A stretch of DNA of 27,898 bases from Candidatus Pelagibacter sp. (GTDB lineage Bacteria; Pseudomonadota; Alphaproteobacteria; Pelagibacterales; Pelagibacteraceae), in contig PAGZ01000013.1 of NCBI GenBank assembly GCA_002704625.1, positions 1 through 27,898 on the forward strand. Direction: 5' to 3'. The notes under the pieces are model-generated. The model saw nothing but the letters and a program-made list of their open reading frames with translations. It was not told the DNA's origin and searched no databases. Below are positions 1-8,696 of this stretch, piece by piece. The position numbers and the translations under genes are program-made. Each line of letters opens with the position of its first letter. Within the stretch, counting starts at the first letter, position 1.

Positions 1-1
1 T

Positions 2-1009
2 CATAGAGCAGCTATTGAAACAATGGTTTCATCAAACATGGTAACTATTGCTGGAGAGGTTAAAACGGACTTAATTGAGAATACCAATTCAATTGAAGAA
101 TTAGTTAGGAAAACTGTCAAAGATATTGGTTATGAACAAGAAAACTTTCATTGGAATACATTATCTTTTAAAAACTTAATCCATAATCAAAGTGTCGATA
201 TAGCAAGAGGTACTGATAATTTTGGAGCAGGTGATCAAGGAATGATGTTTGGTTATGCATGCAGTGAAAATGATTCTTTAATGCCAAGTGCAATTTATTA
301 TAGCCATAAAATTACTAAGGCACTTTCAACTGCGAGACATGGTGGGCAAGACTGGATGGGCCCAGATGGAAAAGCGCAGGTAACAGTTGAATACAGAAAT
401 GTTAATGAACCTGTAAGAATATCAAATGTTATCTGCAGTACTCAACATAGTGAAGATTTAAAAGATAACCCTGCTGAGGTTCAAAAAAGAATAGAGGAAA
501 TTATCAAGCCAGAATTGAGTGATATGTTTGATAATAATACTATCTTTCAAGTAAACCCAACAGGAAATTTTGTAACAGGTGGACCGGATGGTGATACTGG
601 AGTTACAGGAAGAAAAATTATTGTTGATACTTATGGTGGCTATGCACCTCATGGCGGAGGAGCATTTAGCGGAAAAGACTGCACAAAAGTCGATAGAAGT
701 GGCGCATACATGGCAAGATATTTAGCTAAAAATATTGTAGCTTCAGGAGTTTCACAAAATGCTACTATTCAACTTAGTTACGCTATAGGTGTTAAAGAGC
801 CTGTATCGCTTTATGTATATTGTGATGGTAAAGTGAGGAATGATATATCAGATTGGATTTATCAAAATATTGATTTGACACCTTTAGGTATTATTAGAAA
901 ATTTAATCTATTTAAATTAGACCTAACTGAAACTACAAATTATGGTCATTTTGGTAAAAACCATCTTGCTTGGGAAAATACTGATATGGCGAATCAATTA
1001 AACTTTTAA
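2..1009 (+). CDS. metK: S-adenosylmethionine synthetase, 5' end beyond window
   Basis: The enzyme makes S-adenosylmethionine from methionine and ATP in the cytoplasm and feeds the methyl cycle with ahcY just downstream. The reading frame is open from base 2 (His-Arg-Ala-Ala-Ile-Glu-Thr), and this stretch matches the usual ACETxVxTGMV region of MetK. The gene therefore starts outside the window, and about 45 N-terminal residues, including the HPDK ATP-binding motif, are not visible. An ATG at 23 is internal, not the start. Both family signatures are present: [13 protein letters not shown] and GGGAFSGKD followed by [12 protein letters not shown]. The C-terminal [15 protein letters not shown] block is also normal. 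The stop is 8 bases before ahcY, so the two are probably cotranscribed. Confidence 0.97.
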   Translation, partial: HRAAIETMVSSNMVTIAGEVKTDLIENTNSIEELVRKTVKDIGYEQENFHWNTLSFKNLIHNQSVDIARGTDNFGAGDQGMMFGYACSENDSLMPSAIYYSHKITKALSTARHGGQDWMGPDGKAQVTVEYRNVNEPVRISNVICSTQHSEDLKDNPAEVQKRIEEIIKPELSDMFDNNTIFQVNPTGNFVTGGPDGDTGVTGRKIIVDTYGGYAPHGGGAFSGKDCTKVDRSGAYMARYLAKNIVASGVSQNATIQLSYAIGVKEPVSLYVYCDGKVRNDISDWIYQNIDLTPLGIIRKFNLFKLDLTETTNYGHFGKNHLAWENTDMANQLNF

Positions 1010-1017
1010 GAGGACAA

Positions 1018-2505
1018 ATGAGATTACAAACAAACCCAAAACAGAAAACTATAAAAATGAGTAAAAAAACAAAAAGACAAACTAAAAATATTGTTGAATC
1101 TTTACCATACAAAATTAAAGACATCAAATTAGCTAAATTAGGTAGAGATAAAATTGATATATCTGAAAAAGAAATGCCAGGTTTAATGGAATTAAGAAAA
1201 AAATATTCTAAATCAAAACCACTTAGTGGATTCAGGTTAACTGGTTCATTACATATGACCATAGAAACAGCAGTTTTAATAGAAACCTTAAAAGATCTTG
1301 GTGCAGATATACGTTGGGCGAGTTGTAATATTTTTTCAACACAAGATGAAGCTGCCGCTGCGATTGCAAAAACTAAAACTCCAATTTTTGCATGGAAAGG
1401 TGAAACCCTTGAAGAATATTGGGATTGTACACTACAAGCTTTGACTTTTAAAAATAATTTAGGTCCAAACCTTATTGTAGATGATGGTGGTGATGCAACA
1501 TTATTAATTCATAAAGGATATGAATTGGAAAATTATTATAAAAAACACAAAAAGTTTCCGAAAATAACTTCTACAATCGAAGAAGAAATTATTATTGAAA
1601 AACTTCTAAGAAAAGTACATAAGAAAAATCCAAATCATTGGCATAATATTGTACCAGATATTATAGGAGTTTCAGAAGAAACAACAACAGGTGTAGCGCG
1701 TCTACAACAAATGATTGAGGATGCAGTTTTGCTCTTCCCAGCTTTTAATGTAAATGATGCAGCCACTAAATCTAAATTTGATAATTTGTATGGTTGTAGA
1801 GAATCTTTAGCAGATGGCATTAAGCGCTCAACTGAGATTATGCTTGCTGGAAAAACTGTAGTTGTGTGTGGCTATGGTGATGTTGGTAAAGGTTCTGCTC
1901 AATCTATGAAGTCTTATGGGTGTAAAGTTATTGTTACAGAAATTGATCCAATATGTGCACTTCAAGCAGCAATGGAAGGTTTTGAAGTAAGAAGATTAGA
2001 AGACGTATTACATAGAGGTAATATTTTTGTAACAACAACCGGAAATAAAGATATTATAACCCTTAAACATATGCGAAAAATGAAAGATCAAGCAATTGTT
2101 TGTAATATTGGTCATTTTGATAATGAAATTCAAATTGATGCTTTAAATAATTCGAATGCAAAGAAAGAACAAATTAAGCCCCAGCTTGATAGATACACTT
2201 TTAATAATGGAAAGCAAATTTTCATTCTTGCTGAAGGTCGCCTTGTAAATCTTGGGTGCGCAACTGGGCATGCAAGCTTTGTAATGTCAACTTCATTTTC
2301 AAATCAGGTATTGGCCCAAATATTTTTAGCTAAAGAGAGACCAAAAACCGGATTATATGATTTACCGAAAAAACTCGATGAAGAAGTTGCAATTCTTCAT
2401 CTAAATCATCTTGATGCAGATTTAACAAAATTAACAAAATCTCAAGCTGAATACATTGGTGTTAGCATTGATGGGCCATTTAAAAAAGACGATTATAGAT
2501 ATTAG
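1018..2505 (+). CDS. ahcY: Adenosylhomocysteinase (SAH hydrolase)
   Basis: This NAD-dependent cytoplasmic enzyme splits S-adenosylhomocysteine into adenosine and homocysteine, removing the product of SAM-dependent methylation. Visible motifs are [16 protein letters not shown] (about residues 102-117), [13 protein letters not shown] (about 207), [13 protein letters not shown] with the catalytic-region lysine (about 261-273), the NAD-binding [11 protein letters not shown] (about 285) and the conserved C-terminal [10 protein letters not shown]. At 495 residues it is long for the family (usually about 430-470). It has a basic N-terminal extension and the roughly 40-residue insertion seen in many proteobacterial and eukaryotic forms. 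The ATG at 1018 has AGAGGA just upstream; a later ATG at 1057 has no such site. The last 26 bases overlap a convergent sugar transferase. A second, diverged copy of the last 28 codons lies at 3427-3510. Confidence 0.97.
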   Translation: MRLQTNPKQKTIKMSKKTKRQTKNIVESLPYKIKDIKLAKLGRDKIDISEKEMPGLMELRKKYSKSKPLSGFRLTGSLHMTIETAVLIETLKDLGADIRWASCNIFSTQDEAAAAIAKTKTPIFAWKGETLEEYWDCTLQALTFKNNLGPNLIVDDGGDATLLIHKGYELENYYKKHKKFPKITSTIEEEIIIEKLLRKVHKKNPNHWHNIVPDIIGVSEETTTGVARLQQMIEDAVLLFPAFNVNDAATKSKFDNLYGCRESLADGIKRSTEIMLAGKTVVVCGYGDVGKGSAQSMKSYGCKVIVTEIDPICALQAAMEGFEVRRLEDVLHRGNIFVTTTGNKDIITLKHMRKMKDQAIVCNIGHFDNEIQIDALNNSNAKKEQIKPQLDRYTFNNGKQIFILAEGRLVNLGCATGHASFVMSTSFSNQVLAQIFLAKERPKTGLYDLPKKLDEEVAILHLNHLDADLTKLTKSQAEYIGVSIDGPFKKDDYRY

Positions 2506-3040
2506 ATATTGTAAGCTTAACAGTTTTTAGAATTATTTCTATATCAAAAAGTATTGATTGATTTTCGATATAGTATAAATCAAGCTTAGTGCGCTCTTTA
2601 ATTTTTTCAATATCGTTTCCACCTCTATTCCCCATAATAGCTGCGTAACCTGTTAGACCTGGCTTCGTATTAAATCTTTGATTATAGTTTGGTATATTTT
2701 TTTCGAAAATCATGTCCTCACCAATATCGTGCGGTCTTGGTCCAACAACTGACATATCCCCTCTTAAAATATTAAAAAATTGAGGTATTTCATCAAGATT
2801 TGTATTTCTAATAAAGTGCCCTAATGTCGTTATATTTCTTTTTTTGGCTTCAATATGATTTGACATTGATCTAAACTTAAAACAAGTAAAAAATTTTTTA
2901 TTAGAACCTTTCCTGTCAGCAAAATACAATATTGGAAAACCATCTTTGAAGTAAATTAGAATTGAAATGATTAAAAAAATCCACCAAAAAAATAATATAA
3001 AAAATAATGAGAACAATATATCAAAGATTCTTTTATTCAT
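2480..3040 (-). CDS. Initiating sugar-phosphate transferase (bacterial sugar transferase family)
   Basis: A 186-residue member of the polyprenyl-phosphate sugar-1-phosphate transferase family, which puts the first sugar of the repeat on undecaprenyl phosphate at the inner membrane. One hydrophobic segment spans about residues 8-31. It is followed by the family motifs FKFRSM (54-59), LDEIPQF (82-88), SVVGPRPH (97-104) and [10 protein letters not shown] (126-135). The length matches the minimal catalytic-domain form. The start overlaps the stop of the truncated dehydrogenase upstream by 8 bases (ATGAATAA), suggesting an operon. The stop lies inside the convergent 3' end of ahcY. A second such enzyme is encoded at 4485-5087, so two initiating enzymes coexist. 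This one belongs to a segment that looks imported together with the intact ahcY end. Confidence 0.9.
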   Translation of the reverse strand: MNKRIFDILFSLFFILFFWWIFLIISILIYFKDGFPILYFADRKGSNKKFFTCFKFRSMSNHIEAKKRNITTLGHFIRNTNLDEIPQFFNILRGDMSVVGPRPHDIGEDMIFEKNIPNYNQRFNTKPGLTGYAAIMGNRGGNDIEKIKERTKLDLYYIENQSILFDIEIILKTVKLTISNIYNRLF

Positions 3041-3431
3041 CGATTACAGCTCTACCATCCATTTTTTCCCAGTCCTTATTATTTCTAATTTTTAAATTAA
3101 CTTCATTAACACGTTCTAATAAACCAAGAGTCTTAAACTGTGAAATTATTGCTGATAAATCTTTAGGTAAACAATGTCCTCCAAAACCTAGCTCTCCATC
3201 CGGACCAGGTACTTGCCAATGACTTTTTCCAAGTCTATCATCGTAACATGCAAAGTCTAAAATTCTATCATAATCTAAATTTAAATTATTACAAAGATGT
3301 TTCATTTCATTTGCATAAGTAACCTTTGTAGCTAAATAGCAGTTGATAAAATATTTAATAAACTCTGCCTCTTTTGAATTCATCATTAAATATGGTATGT
3401 TAGGAAATATTCTTTGATAAACTTCTTTGAC
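3033..3431 (-). pseudogene. UDP-sugar dehydrogenase, N-terminally truncated relic
   Basis: The frame encodes only the central part of a UDP-glucose/GDP-mannose dehydrogenase. It includes GFGGHCLPKD with the catalytic cysteine, and it ends in [14 protein letters not shown] like the intact copy at 5685-6530. An ATG at 3386 opens a 117-residue ORF, but homology continues upstream of it (VKEVYQRIFPNIPYL, matching VKKMYKNIFPDIDYF of the intact copy) as far as about 3431. There it stops exactly where a fossil ahcY 3' end begins on the other strand. The NAD-binding domain is missing, so the product should be inactive. It was probably cut when the segment recombined in, and is dispensable because the intact copy exists. 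Confidence 0.85.
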
Positions 3432-3510
3432 TAAACTTACAAAAGTACAAGCAAATTATATTGGGGTTTCAATAACTGGTCCATTTAAAAAAGATGAATA
3501 TAGATATTAA
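3427..3510 (+). pseudogene. Fossil 3' end of a second ahcY
   Basis: Reading + strand from 3427 gives LTKLTKVQANYIGVSITGPF, then KKDEYRY and a TAA stop. This aligns without gaps to the last 27 residues of the intact AhcY (2422-2505). By hand count 62 of 84 nucleotides match, with differences at many third positions. No upstream ahcY sequence survives: the fossil abuts the truncated dehydrogenase at 3427-3431. The fossil ends 7 bases before the stop of the convergent GHMP kinase. It is best read as the leftover of a resident, diverged ahcY whose body was replaced by the present copy. Confidence 0.9.
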
Positions 3511-3517
3511 ATATTTA

Positions 3518-4468
3518 TCAAATATAATTATTATATATAATTGATGTACCCTTTCTATCAATGTTTAGATTTAAATAATCTTTTCCTTCAAGATTACAAT
3601 GATTTTTTTTCAAAAATAAAAAATATCCTCCACCACCAGCTCCACATATTTTACCAGAATCACAGTACTCTGGAACATATGAATCATATAATGCTATCGA
3701 ATCATTATTTGACATTATTAATTTTTTAGTTTCCCAATAATCTCTTATTGACTTATTAATAAGTTGAAAATCACTGTTAATCAAATAATTATAAAACCGT
3801 GGGACGCTATCTCTGATTTGAATTAAGTTATTCTCATTATTACTAAAATTCTCTTTCTGATTTGAAAGCATTTTGGATGCAGATCTTGTTTTATTTGTGT
3901 TAACAAGAATTAATTTATTTTCCAATTCAAGATATAAATTATTCTTATTTGAAATGATTGAAACATCAACAGAATCATCAGAATTAAAATCAATTAATTT
4001 TAAGCCTCCAATAGCGCAACCATATTGATCTTGCTTGCCTATGGGTGCACCAAGAATATCTATTTCGATTTTACAAGCCAATTCAGCTAATTTCATATTA
4101 TGTAATGGTTCATTAATATAATTTGTCAAAGCATTTAATACCCCAACAGTAAATGCACTTGATGATCCTAAGCCTGAGCCTTCTGATGGTATATCTGCAA
4201 TGGACTGAATTTCAACTGACTTATTTATATTTAATAATTCTAGGGCTGATTTAATTAATTCGTGCTTAATTTCATTGATTAAATTAACAGCCTCTCTCTT
4301 GCGATAATTTAAAACAATTTTTTTATCATATCTTTTCTTAACTATTATATAAATATATTTATCAATTGCAGCTGAAATAACCGCGCCGTTATGTTTTTTA
4401 TAAAAATAATCCATATCGGTACCTCCGCCTACAAAAGAAATTCTTAATGGTGTCCTTGAAATAATCAT
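3518..4468 (-). CDS. GHMP-family sugar kinase, heptose-7-phosphate kinase-like
   Basis: A 316-residue GHMP kinase most like D-glycero-D-manno-heptose 7-phosphate 1-kinase (HddA) and related sugar kinases; it would phosphorylate a sugar precursor in the cytoplasm. Visible motifs are RTPLRISFVGGGTD (5-18), the ATP-binding PSEGSGLGSSSAF (94-106) and the C-terminal GKICGAGGGG (272-281). A SIS-domain isomerase two genes upstream fits a GmhA/HddA-like heptose route, but no HddC-like nucleotidyltransferase or GmhB phosphatase is seen in the window. Fucose or other sugar kinases of the same fold cannot be excluded. It follows the sugar transferase at 4485 by 16 bases on the same strand. Confidence 0.85.
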   Translation of the reverse strand: MIISRTPLRISFVGGGTDMDYFYKKHNGAVISAAIDKYIYIIVKKRYDKKIVLNYRKREAVNLINEIKHELIKSALELLNINKSVEIQSIADIPSEGSGLGSSSAFTVGVLNALTNYINEPLHNMKLAELACKIEIDILGAPIGKQDQYGCAIGGLKLIDFNSDDSVDVSIISNKNNLYLELENKLILVNTNKTRSASKMLSNQKENFSNNENNLIQIRDSVPRFYNYLINSDFQLINKSIRDYWETKKLIMSNNDSIALYDSYVPEYCDSGKICGAGGGGYFLFLKKNHCNLEGKDYLNLNIDRKGTSIIYNNYI

Positions 4469-4484
4469 GATTAATTATAATGGA

Positions 4485-5087
4485 TTAATATACCCCACCC
4501 TTAAATAGTGCAAAAGGTGTTTTTGCTAAGATTATAAAATCAAGTAGAATGCTTCTATTTTTAATATAATCAATTTCAATTTTGATTCTTTCTACATACG
4601 GTAAATTTGCTCTACCTGAAATCTGTTGAAGACCAGTGACCCCTGGCTTCACTGAAAATATAACATCAATTTGATTATTACTATAGTACTTATTCAGCTC
4701 ATAAGAAGTTTTTGGTCTTGGGCCTACTAGAGACATTTGAAAAAATAAAACATTAAATAGTTGAGGTAGTTCATCTAGGCTTGTTTTTCTTAAAAATCTA
4801 CCAAATCTTGTGACTCTCGGATCTTTCTTAAGCTTACTAAATTCGTCATATTCTTTTTTATAAATAGGGTCTCTTAAAAGCTCATTTAATCTTTTATCAG
4901 CATCAACATGCATTGTTCTAAATTTAAAAAACTTAAATTTTTTAGTGGAGGATAGATGTACTTCACGACGATGAATTATAGGAAAACCTGAGTCTATAAA
5001 AACCAGAAAAAAAATAAACAAATATACAGGAAATAAAATAATTATAATTATCAAAGAAATTACAAAATCCAGGATTTGTTTTAACAT
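4485..5087 (-). CDS. Initiating sugar-phosphate transferase, second copy
   Basis: A 200-residue polyprenyl-phosphate sugar-1-phosphate transferase of the WbaP/WcaJ catalytic-domain type, acting at the inner membrane to begin the repeat unit. It has a long N-terminal hydrophobic segment, then FKFFKFRTMH, TSLDELPQLFNV, MSLVGPRP and KPGVTGLQQISGRANL. The frame is open to a TTG at 5117, but I prefer the ATG at 5087. The ATG sits one base after the stop of the upstream SIS gene (TAATATG), typical of translational coupling, while the TTG would overlap that gene by 29 bases. Neither has a clear Shine-Dalgarno sequence. It differs clearly from the sugar transferase at 2480-3040, so the two are not a recent duplication. 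Confidence 0.9.
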   Translation of the reverse strand: MLKQILDFVISLIIIIILFPVYLFIFFLVFIDSGFPIIHRREVHLSSTKKFKFFKFRTMHVDADKRLNELLRDPIYKKEYDEFSKLKKDPRVTRFGRFLRKTSLDELPQLFNVLFFQMSLVGPRPKTSYELNKYYSNNQIDVIFSVKPGVTGLQQISGRANLPYVERIKIEIDYIKNRSILLDFIILAKTPFALFKGGVY

Positions 5088-5088
5088 A

Positions 5089-5586
5089 TTAAGACGCTGA
5101 GTATTCTGATTTTCCAATAATCAAATCTACTAAACTTAATATCCATATTTGATGAATATTTTCTACTATATTGTAAGCTTTAGAGTCAACCCAAAAATTA
5201 ATTTTACCTAATTTTTTTAAATCATTATTAGTATCAAATCCAGTAAAAGTAATGGTTTTTAAATTATTCTTATTTGCATAATTACATGCATTAATTACAT
5301 TTTTAGATTTTCCACTTGAACTAATTAAAAAAACCATATCACCTTCGTTTGCATACATTTCAAGAGCTTTTTTAATCCATTCTTCATAACCAAAATCATT
5401 GGCTAGACATGTAATAAGTGAAGCATTATTAAGGGATAAAGTTGTAATATTTGCATTTTTGGTCATATCAACTGCAAAATGATCAGCGATAGATGCGCTT
5501 CCACCATTACCAAAAACAAATATTTTTTTTTTTAAAATTGATAATTTCTGAACAAAGATTTTGTAACTTTTCTGAAGAATTATCAC
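5089..5586 (-). CDS. SIS-domain phosphosugar isomerase, GmhA-like, probably frameshifted
   Basis: A SIS-domain protein resembling phosphoheptose isomerase, with FGNGGSASIADHFAVD (about 25-40) and LISSSGKSKNVI (about 87-98). Such enzymes interconvert ketose and aldose sugar phosphates; heptose is suggested by the neighbouring HddA-like kinase. The open frame (GTG at 5586, 165 residues) lacks about 35 N-terminal residues compared with typical relatives. The frame one base off upstream encodes a plausible missing part (DLKKYLENYPELI ... EKLQNLCSEIINFKKK, from about 5635). The two frames meet in a run of 11 A (complement of 5523-5533). Removing one A would join them into INFKKKIFVFGNGG. No good ATG is seen in the upstream frame; a GTG at 5635 is the best candidate. 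This may be phase variation, a dead gene or a sequencing error. Confidence 0.78.
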   Translation of the reverse strand: MIILQKSYKIFVQKLSILKKKIFVFGNGGSASIADHFAVDMTKNANITTLSLNNASLITCLANDFGYEEWIKKALEMYANEGDMVFLISSSGKSKNVINACNYANKNNLKTITFTGFDTNNDLKKLGKINFWVDSKAYNIVENIHQIWILSLVDLIIGKSEYSAS

Positions 5587-5684
5587 TAAAAATTAATTCG
5601 GGGTAATTTTCTAAATATTTCTTTAAATCTAACACATCAAAAGGTATGATTTTTATTCAATAGAAACAATTTGAATATTTACAA

Positions 5685-6530
5685 TTATTCCGATACAGCT
5701 CGTCCTTTTAATTGTTCCCAATCCTTTCCAGGTCGATCAGCTTCATTATTACGTGCTAATGTAGCCTTTATAATATATGACGAAACATTTAATTCTTCCA
5801 TTTGATGCAATAATGCAGAAACATCTTTTGGAAAACAAGCTCCGCCATAACCAAACTTTCCATCATCACCAGGAACATTTAAATGTGAATCGCCTAACCT
5901 GCTATCTTTCATAGCAATATCAATCATTTTATTATAATTGATTCCTAACGCATCACATAAATGATATATTTCATTTGCAAATGAAACTTTTAAAGCTAGA
6001 AAGTTATTAATTGTATATTTAATCATTTCTGCAATTCTAGCATCTGTTAAAAAATAATCTATATCGGGAAAAATATTTTTATACATCTTTTTTACTCTTT
6101 TTATATCATTTAATTTTCCGCCTAAAATAATAAATTTTTGATTCATAAAATCTTCGTTCATATGTTTTTCTCTCAAAAATTCAGGATTAAATACTATTGA
6201 ACAATTTTTAATTTTTTTATTTAAAGCATCAGTAGTACCTGCCAAACAAGTTGATTTAAGAATAATAATCTTTTTTGAATCACTATAATTATCAATATCA
6301 GTAATAACAGAGTCCACTAAAGATAGATCACATTTACCATTTTTAAACATTGGAGTGGGAACACAAACAAAAATTATATCGGAACTGTTGGTTAATTCTT
6401 CTAAAGAAGAGCAAGAACAATTTTTAGAAATATCAAAAGTATTGATTGAAAAAAAATCCTTTAGCCCATTGAATGTCGCAGAACCAACATAACCTAATCC
6501 AACAATACCAATTTTTATATCTTCAGTCAT
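5685..6530 (-). CDS. UDP-glucose/GDP-mannose dehydrogenase family, short form
   Basis: An NAD-dependent nucleotide-sugar dehydrogenase, most likely oxidising UDP-glucose (or a related sugar) to the uronic acid in the cytoplasm. The N-terminal NAD-binding GIVGLGYVGSA is at 8-18, CVPTP at 56-60, KSTCLAGTT at 92-100, FNPEFLRE at 114-121 and the catalytic cysteine at 232 in GYGGACFPKD. At 281 residues it lacks most of the C-terminal UDP-binding domain of the usual 390-450-residue enzymes. The truncated paralogue at 3033-3431 ends in the same way (DWE...GRAV), so the short form looks like a family trait rather than damage. It lies 8 bases after the sulfotransferase gene on the same strand, within the flippase operon. 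Confidence 0.88.
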   Translation of the reverse strand: MTEDIKIGIVGLGYVGSATFNGLKDFFSINTFDISKNCSCSSLEELTNSSDIIFVCVPTPMFKNGKCDLSLVDSVITDIDNYSDSKKIIILKSTCLAGTTDALNKKIKNCSIVFNPEFLREKHMNEDFMNQKFIILGGKLNDIKRVKKMYKNIFPDIDYFLTDARIAEMIKYTINNFLALKVSFANEIYHLCDALGINYNKMIDIAMKDSRLGDSHLNVPGDDGKFGYGGACFPKDVSALLHQMEELNVSSYIIKATLARNNEADRPGKDWEQLKGRAVSE

Positions 6531-6538
6531 CTGATAAC

Positions 6539-7240
6539 CTATATGTCTTCATTCAAAAAAATATTATAAATATTATTAAGTTCGTCAATATAATCCTTTA
6601 TATCTAATTTTAATTTGTTTGAAATATCATTTTTAATTTGTTTTTTCAATTTTGATGGCAAACTAGTTCTTTGTTTTAGAATATTCCTATTATTAATTAG
6701 AGCTTTTATTTCATCAATACTATCATGATAAAGCTTGCTTTCAAATTTTGTATTATATAATTCATTCACACTTTTAATAATTGTACTAAAATTATCTACG
6801 GAATCATCAAAGTCTGCAATGACCATTTTATTGGTAAGTGGTATTAGTGGTTTATAAAAATTAATCCAAGCTTTTGCCAATGATTTTATAGGAATCTTTT
6901 GATTATGATAAATGAATAATGAAGAAATTGCATCTAATGGATTTCTAATCAATAATACCGTTGGTATTTTATTTTTAACAGAATAGATAATTTGTCTATA
7001 TGAATGAGAATGATGAGCAATCTGCAAATCATTATTCAAATGTTTAAAATAAAAATAACAATATGTATTTGCAGATCTTGGAAAACCATCAATTGTAATG
7101 TCTGTTTTTGGATTAACTGCTTTATGAGGATAACGTATTTTATTGATAGTACAAAATATTACACTTGATCTATAAAGTGAAGTGAGCCACATCCTCCGAA
7201 AATAATAAAAGCTTCTATTTAGAATTATAACTTTACTCAT
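6539..7240 (-). CDS. Sulfotransferase-like protein
   Basis: A 233-residue protein with the two PAPS-binding landmarks of the sulfotransferase fold. A 5'-phosphosulfate loop DGFPRSANTYC is at about 51-61, and a 3'-phosphate site LLIRNPLDAISS at about 96-107. It is likely to sulfate a sugar of the exported polysaccharide using PAPS. The APS kinase at 16383 would supply the donor. Its start overlaps the stop of the flippase gene by 8 bases, a tight operon arrangement. The N-terminus is basic and hydrophobic in places but has no clear signal peptide, so action at the cytoplasmic face of the membrane is most likely. The acceptor cannot be read from sequence. Confidence 0.8.
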   Translation of the reverse strand: MSKVIILNRSFYYFRRMWLTSLYRSSVIFCTINKIRYPHKAVNPKTDITIDGFPRSANTYCYFYFKHLNNDLQIAHHSHSYRQIIYSVKNKIPTVLLIRNPLDAISSLFIYHNQKIPIKSLAKAWINFYKPLIPLTNKMVIADFDDSVDNFSTIIKSVNELYNTKFESKLYHDSIDEIKALINNRNILKQRTSLPSKLKKQIKNDISNKLKLDIKDYIDELNNIYNIFLNEDI

Positions 7241-8540
7241 ATTCCTTTAATAGCTTAAAAAAGTTAGGAAAAGTATTAATACCAACATAAAAATATGTAA
7301 TTAAATAATAAATAAAAAATCTTAAAAAAGAAATTATAGCAAATAGTATAACAAACAATTTTAAATCTAACATTGAATAAAAGGAAATATAAATCAATAT
7401 AGAAAGGATTGCTGTAATCATATCCCATGCAATTAATAACTTTCTACCATTTGCCATCGTCAAAACTGACCTAGTAGGACCAAAAAGGAATTGAGGAAAA
7501 TAGTATAAAATCAAGATTTGTATTATCTCTTTTATAACAAGATAATCTTCTCCATAAACGAAAAGAATTAATTGATGAGCAAAAGAATAAAGCAATAAAA
7601 ATACTATTAAAGAAGATGAGAATCTCATAACACTTAGTTTATTAACAAGAATTTGAAGATGATTTTTATCTTTTTTGTGAAAAGATTTTGCTATATCGCT
7701 TGGAAAAACTATATCAATGATACTCAATGGAATTAAAATCACAGAACATAGTTGAAAGCTTGCAAAAAAATATGCAGCATCCATTGAGCTAAAAAAGAAA
7801 CCTAAAAACCAAATAGGGAAAAGGTGATTAAACTGAAATAAAAGATTGATAATCATAAAAGATAGGGAATTTTTTATAAAACTCAATGATTGATTATTAG
7901 ATTTTAATAAAAAAATCTTCTTAAAACTTGAAAAGGGATTTATAGATGTTTTTCTTCTAAAAAAAATAGATATAAATAATGTAATGATTACAGATACAAG
8001 CAAGCACAAAAGAATTGATTGCAGATTTATTATATTGACAGAATATAAGATAATAATTGCAATAAGAAAGATAATCCAAAGAAAAACTCCCCCACCTGAA
8101 GAAATGCTATTCAATGTGAGAAATAATTTAATTCTCCCTGAGGCTCTAAAATAATCTGCTCTAATTCGTATTAGAGCAGAAATTATTGCAATTAAAAATA
8201 TATAATTTATAATTGTTTTATTTCCAAATGTTTCTATGAATAAGGAAGAATTAATACCTAATAAATAAAAAATTGTAATTAATGAAAGACCAATAATGTA
8301 AGCATATATCATCGAATGATATAATTTCAATTTATCTGAATAAATATGATAATTTTTTGAAATAGACAAATGCATTCCAAAAGAATTGATAACACCTAAA
8401 ACAGTTATAACTGTTATGCATAAAGCATAAATTCCAAAATCAGATTGGCTTAAATTTCTAGCTAAAAGACCATTCACCGCTAATCCAGATCCAGCTATAA
8501 CAAATTTTGAAAAAAATGATATTATGATTTTTTTAATCAT
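7233..8540 (-). CDS. Wzx-type polysaccharide flippase
   Basis: A 435-residue, strongly hydrophobic protein with roughly twelve predicted membrane segments and the overall character of MOP-superfamily polysaccharide transporters. These flip lipid-linked repeat units across the inner membrane. The N-terminal segment (SKFVIAGSGLAVNGLLARNL, about 11-30) followed by LSQSDFGIYAL matches the typical start of Wzx proteins. The family is defined more by topology than by motifs, so the call rests on length, hydrophobicity and context. The ATG at 8540 begins a six-gene run toward 3518. A short upstream frame ending in KNELLKCQNVYKELTL overlaps this start in an ATGA (about 8537-8540) and may be the tail of a lost upstream gene. 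Confidence 0.85.
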   Translation of the reverse strand: MIKKIIISFFSKFVIAGSGLAVNGLLARNLSQSDFGIYALCITVITVLGVINSFGMHLSISKNYHIYSDKLKLYHSMIYAYIIGLSLITIFYLLGINSSLFIETFGNKTIINYIFLIAIISALIRIRADYFRASGRIKLFLTLNSISSGGGVFLWIIFLIAIIILYSVNIINLQSILLCLLVSVIITLFISIFFRRKTSINPFSSFKKIFLLKSNNQSLSFIKNSLSFMIINLLFQFNHLFPIWFLGFFFSSMDAAYFFASFQLCSVILIPLSIIDIVFPSDIAKSFHKKDKNHLQILVNKLSVMRFSSSLIVFLLLYSFAHQLILFVYGEDYLVIKEIIQILILYYFPQFLFGPTRSVLTMANGRKLLIAWDMITAILSILIYISFYSMLDLKLFVILFAIISFLRFFIYYLITYFYVGINTFPNFFKLLKEYE

Positions 8541-8629
8541 AAAGTTAATTCTTTATAAACATTTTGACATTTGAGCAATTCATTTTTTAAATCATTTATT
8601 ATTTTTATCTATTTTTTTTATAATCCATA

Positions 8630-8659
8630 AATTGTTTTATTATAAATAACAAAACAATT
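8630..8659. promoter_or_regulatory. 30-base inverted repeat in divergent intergenic region
   Basis: The arms AATTGTTTTATTATA and AATAACAAAACAATT pair at 13 of 15 positions. It lies in the 156-base space between the divergent flippase and sulfotransferase genes, the only obvious structure there besides AT-rich sequence. It could be an operator or a vestigial hairpin. No run of U follows on either strand, so an intrinsic terminator is unlikely. The AT-rich background makes chance arms commoner, although each arm holds a matched G-C pair. Confidence 0.3.
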
Positions 8660-8696
8660 CTATAACAGAAGTTTAGTATATATATTAAAAATTATT

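Noticed and set aside
458..652. Minus-strand ORFs inside metK, ahcY, the peptidase, cysC and other genes
   Set aside because: They are antisense or off-frame shadows of strongly supported genes with no recognisable domains.
5087..5117. TTG start at 5117 for the second sugar transferase
   Set aside because: It overlaps the SIS gene by 29 bases with no ribosome-binding site; the ATG at 5087 sits directly after the SIS stop.
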